Source: RBG-16-34-14 sp963727535 (GTDB lineage: Bacteria; Bacteroidota; Ignavibacteria; Ignavibacteriales; Ignavibacteriaceae). Taken from it: DNA of 64,000 nt. Below are positions 16,705-26,200 of this stretch, in pieces (positions within the stretch are counted from its first letter, which is position 1; each line of letters opens with the position of its first letter). The stretch is taken from assembly GCA_963727535.1 (NCBI GenBank), contig CAVSGR010000004.1:310001-374000 (forward strand). The letters are read 5' to 3'. The notes under the pieces were generated by a model. The model had not been told where the DNA came from. It saw only the letters and a program-made list of their open reading frames with translations, and ran no database searches. Position numbers and translations under genes: made by a program.

Positions 16705-17169
16705 TTATTTTGTTTTAGCAAAAGCAAGAAGTTTATTGATTTTCTTTTTAACAAGAGTTCTGTTCTCTCTTTCTTCAACATTACTATTAGAACTATAAAC
16801 AACATATCTATTAAGAGAAGCAGAGGTTTCGCTAAATCTTGTTTTCTTATTTTTTTCTTTTGGGTTGGCATAGTCTTCCCAAACATTTCTAAACCTTCTT
16901 TTATTGATAAATCCGAGATAAGGCAAAAACTGTATATAAGCACGTTGTTGAATTTCGATTTTGGTATCAATGAAATCAACTACTTTGATATTAATGGTCT
17001 CAATTTTTTCAAACACATTACTCTTGTCGGATTCTTCAAGGAAAACTTGGGTATTGGTAAAAGCATTTGTGAATTCTTTGGAGGCACTAAGAAGGTTTTG
17101 GTATCTCAAGTTATGCCTACCGTTATAACGTCCAACAAAGAAGGTAATGATACCACTAATGATTGTCAT
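16705..17169 (-). CDS. Unknown protein, third gene of the cassette operon, N-terminal membrane helix
   Basis: I do not recognise a family. The 154-residue product begins with a short hydrophobic stretch (MTIISGIITFFVG), then a mostly helical, charged domain with QQRAYIQFLPYLGFINKRRF and a basic C-terminus. It starts 6 nt after the preceding gene ends. Its ribosome site AGGTGA overlaps that gene's stop codon, which supports real coupled translation. It is likely membrane-anchored with a cytoplasmic domain. Position inside an inverted-repeat-bounded accessory segment makes a defence or stress role possible, but this is only inference. Confidence 0.55.
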   Translation of the reverse strand: MTIISGIITFFVGRYNGRHNLRYQNLLSASKEFTNAFTNTQVFLEESDKSNVFEKIETINIKVVDFIDTKIEIQQRAYIQFLPYLGFINKRRFRNVWEDYANPKEKNKKTRFSETSASLNRYVVYSSNSNVEERENRTLVKKKINKLLAFAKTK

Positions 17170-17175
17170 AATGAA

Positions 17176-17511
17176 TCACCTTAAGCCAGCTTTGGATATT
17201 GCCGTAGCGGACCCGTATATAATATCAAAATTATTAAAAGAAAGTGCCGAACCAAATTTCTTTGCATTGGTATTTAAGAGAATATCTGAAAAGTATAGTA
17301 GAAAACGTTTGTCAAAAACTAAATAAGTTGGATGAGCAGAAGAATTTGAAAAATGAGATTGTTCATAGGAATCTTCAGATATACGTTCTTGGAAATAACA
17401 AGCATCAGATAATGGATTTTCCATACTTTCTAATTCAAGAAAAGTTTTTTGTAATTCTTTAGTATAAGGTGGATTTTGGCTCGGTTCAAAATTAATTTCA
17501 TAAATAAGCAT
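17176..17511 (-). CDS. Unknown small soluble protein, second gene of the cassette operon
   Basis: A 111-residue product with no recognisable family and no membrane segment. It begins MLIYEINFEPSQNPPYTKEL and is rich in Ser and aromatic residues. The start at 17511 is supported by AGGAATAACT just upstream, lying only 10 nt after the first operon gene. The stop is coupled to the next gene. A plus-strand frame across the same bases lacks such support. Function unknown. Confidence 0.5.
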   Translation of the reverse strand: MLIYEINFEPSQNPPYTKELQKTFLELESMENPLSDACYFQERISEDSYEQSHFSNSSAHPTYLVFDKRFLLYFSDILLNTNAKKFGSALSFNNFDIIYGSATAISKAGLR

Positions 17512-17521
17512 AGTTATTCCT

Positions 17522-18130
17522 TTATTTTTTTCTTAAAATTTTGAGAGAATAATAAATCGAGCGAAACAATTGAAAAGTTAGATATGGAATTAAAATGGAA
17601 AATAAAGTAGAGAACCAATATAAACTTGAGAATAATTGTCTAAATAATTTTGAAAGACCGGAAAAGAAACTGGGTTTAGATTGTTGTTGCACTTCAACAA
17701 AAGGTTTTGCAGTAGAGGGATCGAATTCTTTATTAGTTTTATTCGGTTCAATTGAATCCATATACTCAACCGGAGCTGTTTCCTTAACCCACCAATCTGG
17801 AAGTTTTTGTTTCGATTTATTATCTACTTCAATTTTAGCATCTTTCCCCTCTCTATATTTTGCAATTAATTTATTTATAAGTGTAGAATCATCAAGGTCA
17901 TTATATTCTGGATATTTCTGGCGAAAGTTATGCAATTCTGTTTTAGATATTCTTTCATCAAATTGGTCAAAGGGATTATCTGAAATAATTTTGTCTTTCT
18001 GCCACGGCTTTAAATTTTTATTTGAATCTGTGAAATATGCAAAATCGGAGATAATAATTCCTATAACTATTGCAATCAAGAATATCAACCATTCTTTTGC
18101 AATAATTTTCTTTACTTTTACTATGTTCAT
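17522..18130 (-). CDS. Unknown two-helix membrane protein, first gene of the cassette operon
   Basis: About 202 residues from the ATG at 18130. A GTG four codons earlier is possible, but AGGTG precedes the ATG at good distance and itself lies in the border repeat. It has an N-terminal membrane helix (EWLIFLIAIVIGIIISDFAY), a long hydrophilic middle with repeated DP/DF motifs (DNPFDQFDERISKTELHNF), and a C-terminal hydrophobic hairpin (LYWFSTLFSILIPYLTFQLF) followed by a basic tail. No family recognised. It heads a tight three-gene unit. Confidence 0.55.
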   Translation of the reverse strand: MNIVKVKKIIAKEWLIFLIAIVIGIIISDFAYFTDSNKNLKPWQKDKIISDNPFDQFDERISKTELHNFRQKYPEYNDLDDSTLINKLIAKYREGKDAKIEVDNKSKQKLPDWWVKETAPVEYMDSIEPNKTNKEFDPSTAKPFVEVQQQSKPSFFSGLSKLFRQLFSSLYWFSTLFSILIPYLTFQLFRSIYYSLKILRKK

Positions 18131-18138
18131 ATTTTTAA

Positions 18139-18166
18139 GCACCTAACTATTAATTATACTGCCAAA
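18139..18166. repeat. Right inverted repeat plus shared border motif, copy 2
   Basis: GCACCTAAC (18139-18147) is the inverse of 16692-16700. It runs into TAACTATTAATTATACTGCC then AAA (18144-18166), the same outer border seen at 4978-5001. The two accessory segments thus share their promoter-side junction. Confidence 0.68.
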
Positions 18167-18194
18167 ATTCCCCCACAAATTGCGGGGCAAGCTG

Positions 18195-18223
18195 TATATC
18201 ATTCCGGCAACAGGAATGATATA
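18195..18223. repeat. Perfect 11-bp inverted repeat
   Basis: TATATCATTCC and GGAATGATATA pair exactly around a 7-base loop. No T-run follows, so it is not a clear terminator. It lies just outside the border motif at 18144-18166. Confidence 0.65.
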
Positions 18224-18735
18224 TTCCAATTAAAATTCCTTTTATTAAATATTTTCAAAACTTTTTGCCTACCTTTGCGGTTACAGCTTCGGCAGACAGG
18301 CGGCATATCACTCCGTATATTAAAGAGTGTTATATGGAAAGACTCAACTATTCATTTTATTCCTTTTCCCCAACCCAAGATAAAGAAGAAAACAGGGGAG
18401 TGTGTTGTTAGTGCTGGCATTAAATTTAAGTTAAAAAATGTAGAATGTAAAATTTAGAATTTAGAATGGAAGAGGGATGATAGTTGATGGAAGATGTGAA
18501 AGGGCAGAAGGCAAAGGGCAAAAGCGGGGGAAGGACTTTGAGACGGGAGAATTTGAGAAAAGACAAGGAGAAAGGTGCAGAGTATTCTCATCATCTCATC
18601 ACTCATAATCTTGTAAAAGATGTCAGATACTGGATTCCGGATGGAAAAGAAGTGAAGACTTCGAGACTATGAGAATTTTGGGACGGGAGAGAGTATAGGG
18701 CTCTCCCATAATCCCAAGTTCACATGTCAAAAAGA

Positions 18736-18754
18736 TCCTGAAACAAGTTCAGGA
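18736..18754. repeat. Short intergenic palindrome after clpP
   Basis: TCCTGAA-ACAAG-TTCAGGA, followed by ATGACA, is of a type often repeated between genes in environmental Bacteroidota. It sits 14 bp past the clpP stop and may also help terminate that transcript. Confidence 0.55.
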
Positions 18755-18767
18755 TGACAGTATCCGT

Positions 18768-19391
18768 CTACTTCTTAACGGGAATTCGTTTGTCAATAAT
18801 CTGGTCGACAATTTTATATTCTTTAGCTTCTTCTGCTGAAAGAAAATGGTCGCGGTCGCAGTCGGCTGTAATTTGTTCAATAGTTTTGCCTGTATGCTCT
18901 GCAAGAATTCTATAAAGTGTGTCTCTTGTTTTCAGCATTTCTTTAGCGTGAATTTCAATGTCGGTTGTTTGTCCCTGCAAACCTCCAATCCACGGCTGGT
19001 GAATCATAATTTTTGCATTTGGAAGAGCTGTTCTTTTTCCGGCAGTTCCTCCTGCCAATAATATTGCGCCCATACTTGCTGCCATTCCAACACAAATAGT
19101 TGATATATCTGGTTTGATATATTTCATAGTATCATAAATTGCAAGTCCGGCAGTTACGCTTCCGCCGGGAGAATTGACATACAAATTTATATCCTTCTCA
19201 GAATCTTCTGCTTCGAGAAAAATAAGCTGTGCTATTATTAAGCTTGCAATGTGGTCGTCTATTGCTGTACCGAGAAATATAATTCTTTCCCTTAATAAAC
19301 GGGAAAAAATATCCATACCGCGTTCGCCGCGCCCGGTTTGTTCAATTACATAAGGTACAAGCTGGTTATAGATTTCGGGATTCTTACTCAT
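18768..19391 (-). CDS. clpP: ATP-dependent Clp protease proteolytic subunit ClpP
   Basis: A 207-residue serine protease of normal length. The nucleophile is in GMAASMGA (Ser106), the His in MIHQPWIGG (His131) and the acid in the DCDRDHFLS region (about 178-185). NLYVNSPGGSVTAGL forms the substrate-binding strand. ClpP forms a double heptamer that degrades proteins delivered by ClpX or ClpA. The start overlaps the tig stop by 4 nt (ATGA), the common tig-clpP coupling. clpX is not next to it here. Confidence 0.98.
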   Translation of the reverse strand: MSKNPEIYNQLVPYVIEQTGRGERGMDIFSRLLRERIIFLGTAIDDHIASLIIAQLIFLEAEDSEKDINLYVNSPGGSVTAGLAIYDTMKYIKPDISTICVGMAASMGAILLAGGTAGKRTALPNAKIMIHQPWIGGLQGQTTDIEIHAKEMLKTRDTLYRILAEHTGKTIEQITADCDRDHFLSAEEAKEYKIVDQIIDKRIPVKK

Positions 19392-20704
19392 TTAGTTTCC
19401 TCTTCTTTCTTATTTATCAATTTTTCAGGATCAACTATATTAATTTCATTTTGTTCTTTCAAAAAGTCAAATAACTTATTATCTAAAAGCTTCTCGCTGA
19501 TATTGGATGTCTTATAATAATTAATAAGCTTGTCTTCGGGCAAGCCTGTTTTTTCGGCATCTTTCTTTGCTAATTCTTTCAAATCATCATCGTTTACAGA
19601 AAGATTTTCTTTTTTGACTATCGCCTTTTTAATTAAGAACCATTTTACTTCGAGTTCTGCCGTCTTTAAAAGTTTTTTTTCAACATCTTCACGGTTGAAT
19701 TTTCCGTAGCCCGCTTTTTTCTGTGCTTCTTCTTCGTGTTTAACGAGATCATCGAGAACATTTGTAACCATAGTCTGTGGCGGCGTAAATTCATTCTTTT
19801 CTACAATTAATTGCAAAAGCCTGTCTCTTAACATTTCATCGACTTTCTGATCGTAATAACCTTGTATATCTTTTTTAATACCGTCGCGGAGTTCTGCTTC
19901 AGTCGATAATTTTTCTTTTGTGACCTTCTTAATTAATTCTTCGTTCAACTCCGGCATTGTAATTTTCTTCACAGAATTTATTTTTGCATTATAATGAAGT
20001 TCCTCGACATGCTTTTCTTCTTTATCACCGTCTTTGTGTGTATGTTCATCTTTGAAAGTAAAAGAGAAAGTATCTCCTGCTTTTTTCCCTTTTGAATTTT
20101 CAACTATCTCGGAATTAACTCTTTCATTAGTAAGATCGATATCGAGAGTTTCAGGTTTAGCGCCTTCAAAAGGATTTCCGCTATCATCAACTCTCTGAAC
20201 TTCAACGTTTATTATATAATTTTTATCATCGCCGACCGCTTCAACATCTTCATTCGTGCTGTTTGCTTTTAGAATATGTTCGATCTCATGCTCTATTTCT
20301 TCATCTTTAGCTTTAAAATCGGGCAGTTCTATTTTGTTTGCCGAATATTCTTTTATTTCAAGCTCGGGGAGAGTTTCATATTTTACTTTGAAGAAAAGAT
20401 CTTCACCGGGATTGAATTTAATATCAATTAATTGCGGTTGACCAATGGGATTTAGTTCTTTTTCTTTTGAAACTTCCCAGAACCTGGCGTTTGCAACTTT
20501 TTCTGAAGCTTCATACTCGAGTGCATCTCCAAATCTTTTCTTTATCATGGAAAGGGGTACCTTTCCTTTTCTAAAACCGGGCAGTTGAATATTTCTTGAT
20601 TGCTTCAGTACTTCCGATTCAATTTCTTTTTTAATTTCATCGTAAGGAAGAGTAACTTCTACTTCTTTTTCCGATTCTGTCAAATCAATTATTTTGTATT
20701 CCAA
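19388..20704 (-). CDS. tig: Trigger factor, ribosome-associated chaperone
   Basis: A 438-residue protein with the ribosome-docking signature PGFRKGKVPLSMIKKRFG near residue 43, an acidic central FKBP-like region with a His/Asp/Lys-rich insert (DEHTHKDGDKEEKHVEE, about residues 208-224), and a helical C-terminal chaperone domain. Trigger factor binds nascent chains at the exit tunnel. The gene precedes and overlaps clpP. The degenerate FKBP-like part suggests weak or no prolyl isomerase activity, as in many Bacteroidota; that point is inference. Confidence 0.95.
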   Translation of the reverse strand: MEYKIIDLTESEKEVEVTLPYDEIKKEIESEVLKQSRNIQLPGFRKGKVPLSMIKKRFGDALEYEASEKVANARFWEVSKEKELNPIGQPQLIDIKFNPGEDLFFKVKYETLPELEIKEYSANKIELPDFKAKDEEIEHEIEHILKANSTNEDVEAVGDDKNYIINVEVQRVDDSGNPFEGAKPETLDIDLTNERVNSEIVENSKGKKAGDTFSFTFKDEHTHKDGDKEEKHVEELHYNAKINSVKKITMPELNEELIKKVTKEKLSTEAELRDGIKKDIQGYYDQKVDEMLRDRLLQLIVEKNEFTPPQTMVTNVLDDLVKHEEEAQKKAGYGKFNREDVEKKLLKTAELEVKWFLIKKAIVKKENLSVNDDDLKELAKKDAEKTGLPEDKLINYYKTSNISEKLLDNKLFDFLKEQNEINIVDPEKLINKKEEETK

Positions 20705-20753
20705 GTTTACCTCTGTTGTGATCTTCTATAATTAGATTAAGTATATTTTTTTC

Positions 20754-20838
20754 TGGTGCGAGAACGGGGACTCGAACCCCGACACCTCTCGGTACTAGGT
20801 CCTAAGCCTAGCGCGTCTGCCAATTCCGCCATTCTCGC
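20754..20838 (-). tRNA. tRNA-Leu (anticodon UAG), CCA encoded
   Basis: The minus strand reads GCGAGAATGGCGGAATTGGC at the 5' end and TTCTCGCACCA at the 3' end, so the acceptor stem is GCGAGAA/TTCTCGC. The anticodon arm is CTAGG-CTTAGGA-CCTAG, with anticodon TAG. A long variable arm (TACCGAGAGGTGT region) and a T arm GGGG-TTCGAGT-CCCC complete a class II leucine tRNA. The 3' CCA is in the DNA. Confidence 0.97.
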
Positions 20839-21191
20839 AAAGTTTTATAAATAAAGGACTTAAACAAAAATTTTAAAGAGATTTTTTGAATTTCGAACAA
20901 CAAATATAAGCGATTTTGAAGTGAACTCAAAAGTAAGGTTATTACGCATTAATAGATGCTTGAGTTAGCAATAAGCTGTTTTTAGGAGAGTAGGTTTTAC
21001 TGTCACACTGAATTTGTCGAAGAGTGGATTCGTTCTGATATTTCAGTCTTCGACAGGCTTAGACTTACAAATTGAAAAGCTTTTGAGACAGTTCGCCCAA
21101 AGTGAGTTTTTAATATTTTAACTAACATAATCTCAAGGATTTTAAGTTTTCTATGCTTAACTTTAGCACTTAAAAATTAACTCGGGTTCTA
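20839..21191. other. Gene-free spacer between tRNA-Leu and the phosphatase gene
   Basis: No gene seen. It contains an inverted repeat, TGTCGAAG (21015-21022) with CTTCGACA (21048-21055), of the dispersed intergenic type. The promoters of the divergent tRNA/tig and phosphatase units should lie here. Confidence 0.5.
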
Positions 21192-21920
21192 ATGAATTTT
21201 ATATACACAACAGTTTCCAAAGTCGGACTTGTACGAGAAGGGAATGAAGACGCGATAGGGGTTTTTAAAACGGATGATGGAATTCTTGCAATTGTTTGTG
21301 ATGGTCTTGGCGGAAATAATGCCGGCGAAGTAGCATCGCAATTAAGTGTTGATACTATTTATAATAGCTTTAAGGAATCTGATCAGCAGGATTATGTAGA
21401 AAGAATCAAGGATTCTTACAACAAAGCAAATAAAGCAGTATATGAAAAATCTGTTACAGATTATGAATTAGAAGGAATGTCAACCACTGCGGAAGTCATC
21501 TTTCTTAAAGATGACAAGGTTTACTGGGGACATGTTGGCGACTCGAGAATTTACATGTTCAGCAATAATAAATTAGAACAGATAACCAAGGATCATTCAT
21601 TCGTTCAAAAGCTTATTGATGATGGAATTTTGTCAACCGAAGAAGCTTTTTATCATCCAAACAGGAATATTATAACAAAGGCATTAGGAGATGGTGGACC
21701 TGTTGATGCCGACCTTAATAAACTTGATATTAATCCCGACACTGAATATTTTTTCTTTGTGTGCACCGATGGCGTAACTACTACTATTGAGAACAATGAA
21801 CTGGAAGAAACTTTTAAATTATCGGATATTCATATTATCTCAAGAAGAATTACAAGCATAGTTGAGGAAAGGGGAGCACCGGATAATTTTTCTTTCGTTA
21901 TTTTAAGTAACGCGTTCTGA
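21192..21920 (+). CDS. PP2C-family Ser/Thr protein phosphatase, Stp-like
   Basis: A 242-residue single-domain PP2C. It has the metal and phosphate motifs VREGNEDAIG (16-25), VCDGLGGNNAG (about 37-47), GHVGDSRIYMF and FVCTDGVTT, and ends GAPDNFSFVIL. This is the compact bacterial Stp/PrpC type that reverses Hanks-kinase phosphorylation. The partner kinase is not in the window. murA follows in the same direction within 35 bp, so they may be co-transcribed. Confidence 0.93.
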   Translation: MNFIYTTVSKVGLVREGNEDAIGVFKTDDGILAIVCDGLGGNNAGEVASQLSVDTIYNSFKESDQQDYVERIKDSYNKANKAVYEKSVTDYELEGMSTTAEVIFLKDDKVYWGHVGDSRIYMFSNNKLEQITKDHSFVQKLIDDGILSTEEAFYHPNRNIITKALGDGGPVDADLNKLDINPDTEYFFFVCTDGVTTTIENNELEETFKLSDIHIISRRITSIVEERGAPDNFSFVILSNAF

Positions 21921-21954
21921 ATTTAAAATTATTTCCAGGTGACAGGAGTTTGTT

Positions 21955-23241
21955 TTGGATAAGTTCATAATAAGAGGGGGTAAAAAGCTTTCTGGGGAAC
22001 TTCAGATAAGCGGGGCAAAGAATGCTTCACTGGCGCTTATGCCTGCAACCTTGCTCACTTCAGGCGTTTCAACCCTTACAAATACACCGCAGTTAAATGA
22101 TGTTTACACAATGCTGAAACTACTTAAAGAACTTGGAGTAGAAACAAATTTTGTCAGTGAGGATTCCTTTGGAAAAAAAGATGTTGTTCAGCTAAATACA
22201 AAAAACATTACAAGCCAGGTTGCACCTTATGAGCATGTTAAAAAAATGCGGGCTTCTGTATATGTATTGGGACCGCTTCTTTCACGTTTTGGTTATGCTA
22301 AAGTTTCCCTTCCCGGCGGATGTGCATGGGGACCGAGACCAATAAATCTACATCTCGAAGCTTTGAAAAAAATGGGAGCAGATATCGAGCTTTCCGAAGG
22401 ATACATAATTGCAAAGAGTAAAAGGTTAAACGGAACAAACATAACTTTTGATGTCTCTTCTGTCGGTGCTACCGGAAATACATTAATGGCTGCAAGCCTT
22501 GCTAAAGGAACTACAATAATTAATAATGCCGCAATGGAACCGGAGATTACTAATCTTGCTGAGTTTCTTGTAAAGATGGGCTCTAAGATTGAAGGAATTG
22601 GAACTTCTACTTTGAAGATTGAAGGTGTTGATGAATTAAAACCGGCAGATATTTATACAATTGCAGATAGAATAGAAGCCGGAACAATTCTTATTGCAGG
22701 TGCAATAACCGGAGGTGAGGTAACAATAAAAGGAATTACGGATGTTTATGTGAATGCTGTAGTTACAAAACTAAGAGATTCGGGATGTGAAGTAAATATT
22801 AATGGCGATGCTATAAAAGTAAGAGCTGCGGGTAAAGAAATAAAATCTACAAATGTTGCAACTTCCATTTATCCCGGTTTTCCAACAGATATGCAGGCAC
22901 AATGGACAGCTTATATGTCTCTTGCAGATGGAGTTTCAACAGTAACGGATACAATTTATTTAGATCGTTTCAAGCATGTTCCTGAGCTAGTTCGTCTCGG
23001 TGCAGACATAACAGTTAATGAAAATAGTGCTGTTATTAAAGGCGTTTCTAAACTCAAAGGTGCTAAAGTTATGTCAACAGATTTGAGAGCGAGTGCAAGC
23101 CTTGTGCTTGCGGGTCTTGCCGCAGAAGGGACTACTGAAGTTTTAAGAGTTTATCACCTCGACAGGGGATACCAGAAGATCGAAGAAAATCTTAAAGCTT
23201 TAGGCGCAGACATTGAAAGATCTGCAGGAGCAGAATATTAA
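21955..23241 (+). CDS. murA: UDP-N-acetylglucosamine 1-carboxyvinyltransferase
   Basis: A 428-residue EPSP-synthase-fold enzyme. ISGAKNASLALMP (18-30) carries the Lys-Asn pair, and PGGCAWGPRPI has the PEP-reactive Cys123, the residue attacked by fosfomycin. It performs the first committed step of peptidoglycan synthesis, adding enolpyruvate to UDP-GlcNAc. The start is a TTG with GACAGGAG about 7 nt upstream. Full length, no anomalies. A strong bidirectional terminator follows. Confidence 0.97.
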   Translation: MDKFIIRGGKKLSGELQISGAKNASLALMPATLLTSGVSTLTNTPQLNDVYTMLKLLKELGVETNFVSEDSFGKKDVVQLNTKNITSQVAPYEHVKKMRASVYVLGPLLSRFGYAKVSLPGGCAWGPRPINLHLEALKKMGADIELSEGYIIAKSKRLNGTNITFDVSSVGATGNTLMAASLAKGTTIINNAAMEPEITNLAEFLVKMGSKIEGIGTSTLKIEGVDELKPADIYTIADRIEAGTILIAGAITGGEVTIKGITDVYVNAVVTKLRDSGCEVNINGDAIKVRAAGKEIKSTNVATSIYPGFPTDMQAQWTAYMSLADGVSTVTDTIYLDRFKHVPELVRLGADITVNENSAVIKGVSKLKGAKVMSTDLRASASLVLAGLAAEGTTEVLRVYHLDRGYQKIEENLKALGADIERSAGAEY

Positions 23242-23244
23242 AGA

Positions 23245-23276
23245 AAAAGCCAGAGTCTGTGTTAGCTCTGGCTTTT
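23245..23276. terminator. Bidirectional terminator between murA and the beta-helix gene
   Basis: AAAAGCCAGAG and CTCTGGCTTTT form a perfect 11-bp stem around a 10-base loop, with A- and T-runs on either side. It suits both murA (plus) and the converging minus-strand gene that ends at 23299. Confidence 0.9.
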
Positions 23277-23298
23277 ATTATTTCTGATTTTAAAGTAT

Positions 23299-26200
23299 TT
23301 ACTTCAGCATTATTAACTTAGCGGTTTTCACAAACGTTTCATTATTCTCAAGAGATTTTATACTTATTCTGTATAAATATATTCCGCTTGAAACTGCAAT
23401 ACCGTTTTTATTTGTTCCATCCCAAAATATATTTTGATTACCTGCCGATTGCGAAGAAATATTAAATGATTTAATCTCCCTTCCCATTATATCATAAATT
23501 ACTAATTCAATAGATGATTGAAATGGAAGAGTATACCTTATGGTTGTTGATGGATTAAATGGATTTGGGTAATTCCCAAGGAGTTCAAATTTATCTGATA
23601 CTTCATTACCTGCATTATTTTGATTGGGAGTTTCATTTAGTCCTACAGCAGAATTAAGCATTAATTGTGCAGTTTCAATACTTCCCTCTGCATCATCATT
23701 CGAATATTTTGATTTTAATGTATTTAACAATTGATATGCTGTTGCAGTATCCTTCTCAACATTAAGTGAGTAATAAAATTTCTCAAGCCAGGATGGTTTT
23801 TCATATTGAGTATTTGGAAATTCTTTTATTAAATCATCATATATTTCCTGGCTTTTTTTGCCCTCTCCCTGACGCACATATAATCCTGCAAGTAATTGCA
23901 TTATGAATGGTTGATACTGATTCTTCTCTTGCATTAGGTTTTCAAAGTAACTAGTAATATCTTTGCGCCCTGCTTCAGCACCAAAATGTGCTAGGCGAGA
24001 GTAAATATGTTCCGATACTTTCCCATTTTTTAGTAAATCATTATAATATTCAATTGCACCAGCATAATCCTTGTTGTTTTCAAATTCAAAACCATTGTCA
24101 ATACCATCTTCGACCATACTATTTGTTGGAGTTACCCCTGGATTATTGGGTACCTTAAACAAAGTACCATTCCAAGGGTCCGAAGTTAAGGGACTAAATA
24201 CGGTAATAGTTGATGTTCCGTCACAATAAGTGCTAGGCTGTCCACCACCATAATAATCATATTCCGACGTAATTAATGAATTGCGATATGAATACAAATC
24301 ATAATAAAAATTATTATGTATACTGCTATACCACATATAATAATAAACCATATTGTCTATTCTTCCTCCCCAGCCCGCAGTAAGAGCGTAATTACAACTA
24401 TCAACAAGATTGTTGGGCGCTGTGTAAGATCCATTTTGATTTTTTAGAAAATAAGCTGAAGCACTGCCGCCAATATACATTCCATAACTAAATTTACTAA
24501 TTTTATTGTGAGATATATATGCTGTAGATGCTCCGGTTATATATATACCTACATATTGAACTAAACCGGCTTTTTTTATACTGTTATTATGTATTTGATG
24601 GGTAAATCCGGCGCCATCACACTGGATACCGTGGGTTGAATTATTTAGAATATAATTGTTTCGAATATTTGCGTTTGAGTTGTAAACATACACACCATAG
24701 TTACAATTTTTAATGTTAGAGTATTGGAGTGTTACATTAGCACCATTTTTAATTTGAACACCTGAACCATATTGAACTGTAACATAGTTTAGAGTTGATC
24801 CGCTTGCACCAGAGCTGTCCAAGATTAAATAATTCCATGATCCAGGTGAAGTACTGCCAGTAGAAGTAAATGTAATAGTTTGTGAACTGGTTCCAACAGC
24901 ACTGATAATCCCCTTGACAATAAGAGATGAACCATTTGAAAATTTAAGTACTGCTCCAGGGTTTACGACTATTCTACCTCCTGCTTTTATAGTTATATTT
25001 TTATAAATATTATAAGTGCCGTTGATTGTTAATGTTGCACCATTTTCTATAGTCATCTCCTCAAGAAGAGTGTTTGTCCCACTGATTGTCTCATTGTATT
25101 TTATCTTGCCGCCGTATTTCACTACAGGAACAGCCTGGTATAAGTAACCTTCTCCTGCAGGTAAACTCTGGTACAATGTAATAGATGTATTTAACACTGT
25201 ATCCGGTTGTAAAGTTTCTATGTTTGTTACCCTGAAGTTGGCAAATCCTGAATTGTTAGTAATTACTAACTTTGCTGTTTTGCTATTATCCACTCTTAAA
25301 TTTGTTAAAAGGAAATATTTATTCGATGCGTCTGTTTTGTTGGTTAAAAACCCGGCAAACCAATCATAATTACTGTCGTAATTCTGGATTGATAAATAAT
25401 CATTTTGACCGCTACCATTAGTTGCGTGAATATAATTCCCGGTATAATCTAAATTCATTAAAGTTTGTCCAAAAGTCCCATCTAATCTTGTGGCTATTTC
25501 TTGTGCTTTGTACCAAATTGGTCTTGGTTCATAATCGTTTTCTGGTAAATCGACAAGGTTTTCTACTAAGACAGTACCTAATATAGGCGACCAGCTGCTA
25601 CGTGTATAATATTCCTCGAAGTAGATACCTTTAACACCGTGAGCTAATGCTAACATTGTTTCAGCACTAAGCTCCGATGTTGTCGGAGACATATACGTAT
25701 GGTAATTGCCAGCTGCGTCTTTAACACTAAATGTTTGCAACGCTACAAAGAAATCTGGTTGTAATGTATGAGCCTGCTGTAAGTTATATCTGAACCACTC
25801 TAAGGTGAACTGTCTAGAGTAGGGTTGACATGGAATAACGTTGTCGTCACAAGTAAAAGGGGAGTACCAAAACATAAGCTTTTTCGGCTGCGCAATGTTA
25901 ACCCATTTATCCAATACAGATACTCCGTCTCTAACATTGTTCCATTCAGGATAAAAGTGGACCAGCAAGTCTCTTCCCGTATTCAAAGAATCTAATATGT
26001 GCTGAACTTTTTTTATTGCGATATAAGAATCCAAAGTGTGAGGTTCATCTATAGTGCCGTAGTATTTTAAATTTGTTCCTAATTCCGAGAATTGTTGGTT
26101 GTAATTAACAATATCTGTTACTAATGTGTTATAATTTTCTTTGAAATAAAATTGCCAGATGTCTTCATCATACACATCAATATAATCTACAAACAACTCT

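Larger units (their letters stand above)
18167..18767. other. 600-bp gene-free region with hairpins between accessory region and clpP
   Basis: No credible gene; the short frames here show no family pattern. It holds a perfect 11-bp-stem hairpin at 18195-18223 (loop GGCAACA), a weaker one just before it (CCCCACA with TGCGGGG), and another near 18306-18336 (ATATCACTC with GAGTG-TTATAT). A short palindrome, TCCTGAA-ACAAG-TTCAGGA, lies at 18736-18754. The region marks the edge of the all-minus accessory block. Confidence 0.55.

Noticed and set aside
16662..16979. Alternative minus-strand frame overlapping the 154-residue operon gene
   Set aside because: It lacks coupling to the preceding gene, and the overlapping frame has a proper ribosome site and operon spacing.
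17244..17462. Plus-strand 72-residue frame inside the three-gene operon
   Set aside because: The minus-strand frame has a better ribosome site and is coupled to both neighbours.
17595..18146. Long plus-strand frame (183 codons) opposite the membrane protein gene
   Set aside because: It is antisense to a gene with a clear two-helix layout and crosses the segment border.
18275..18672. Two short plus-strand frames before clpP
   Set aside because: Purine-rich low-complexity content without ribosome sites or recognisable protein features.
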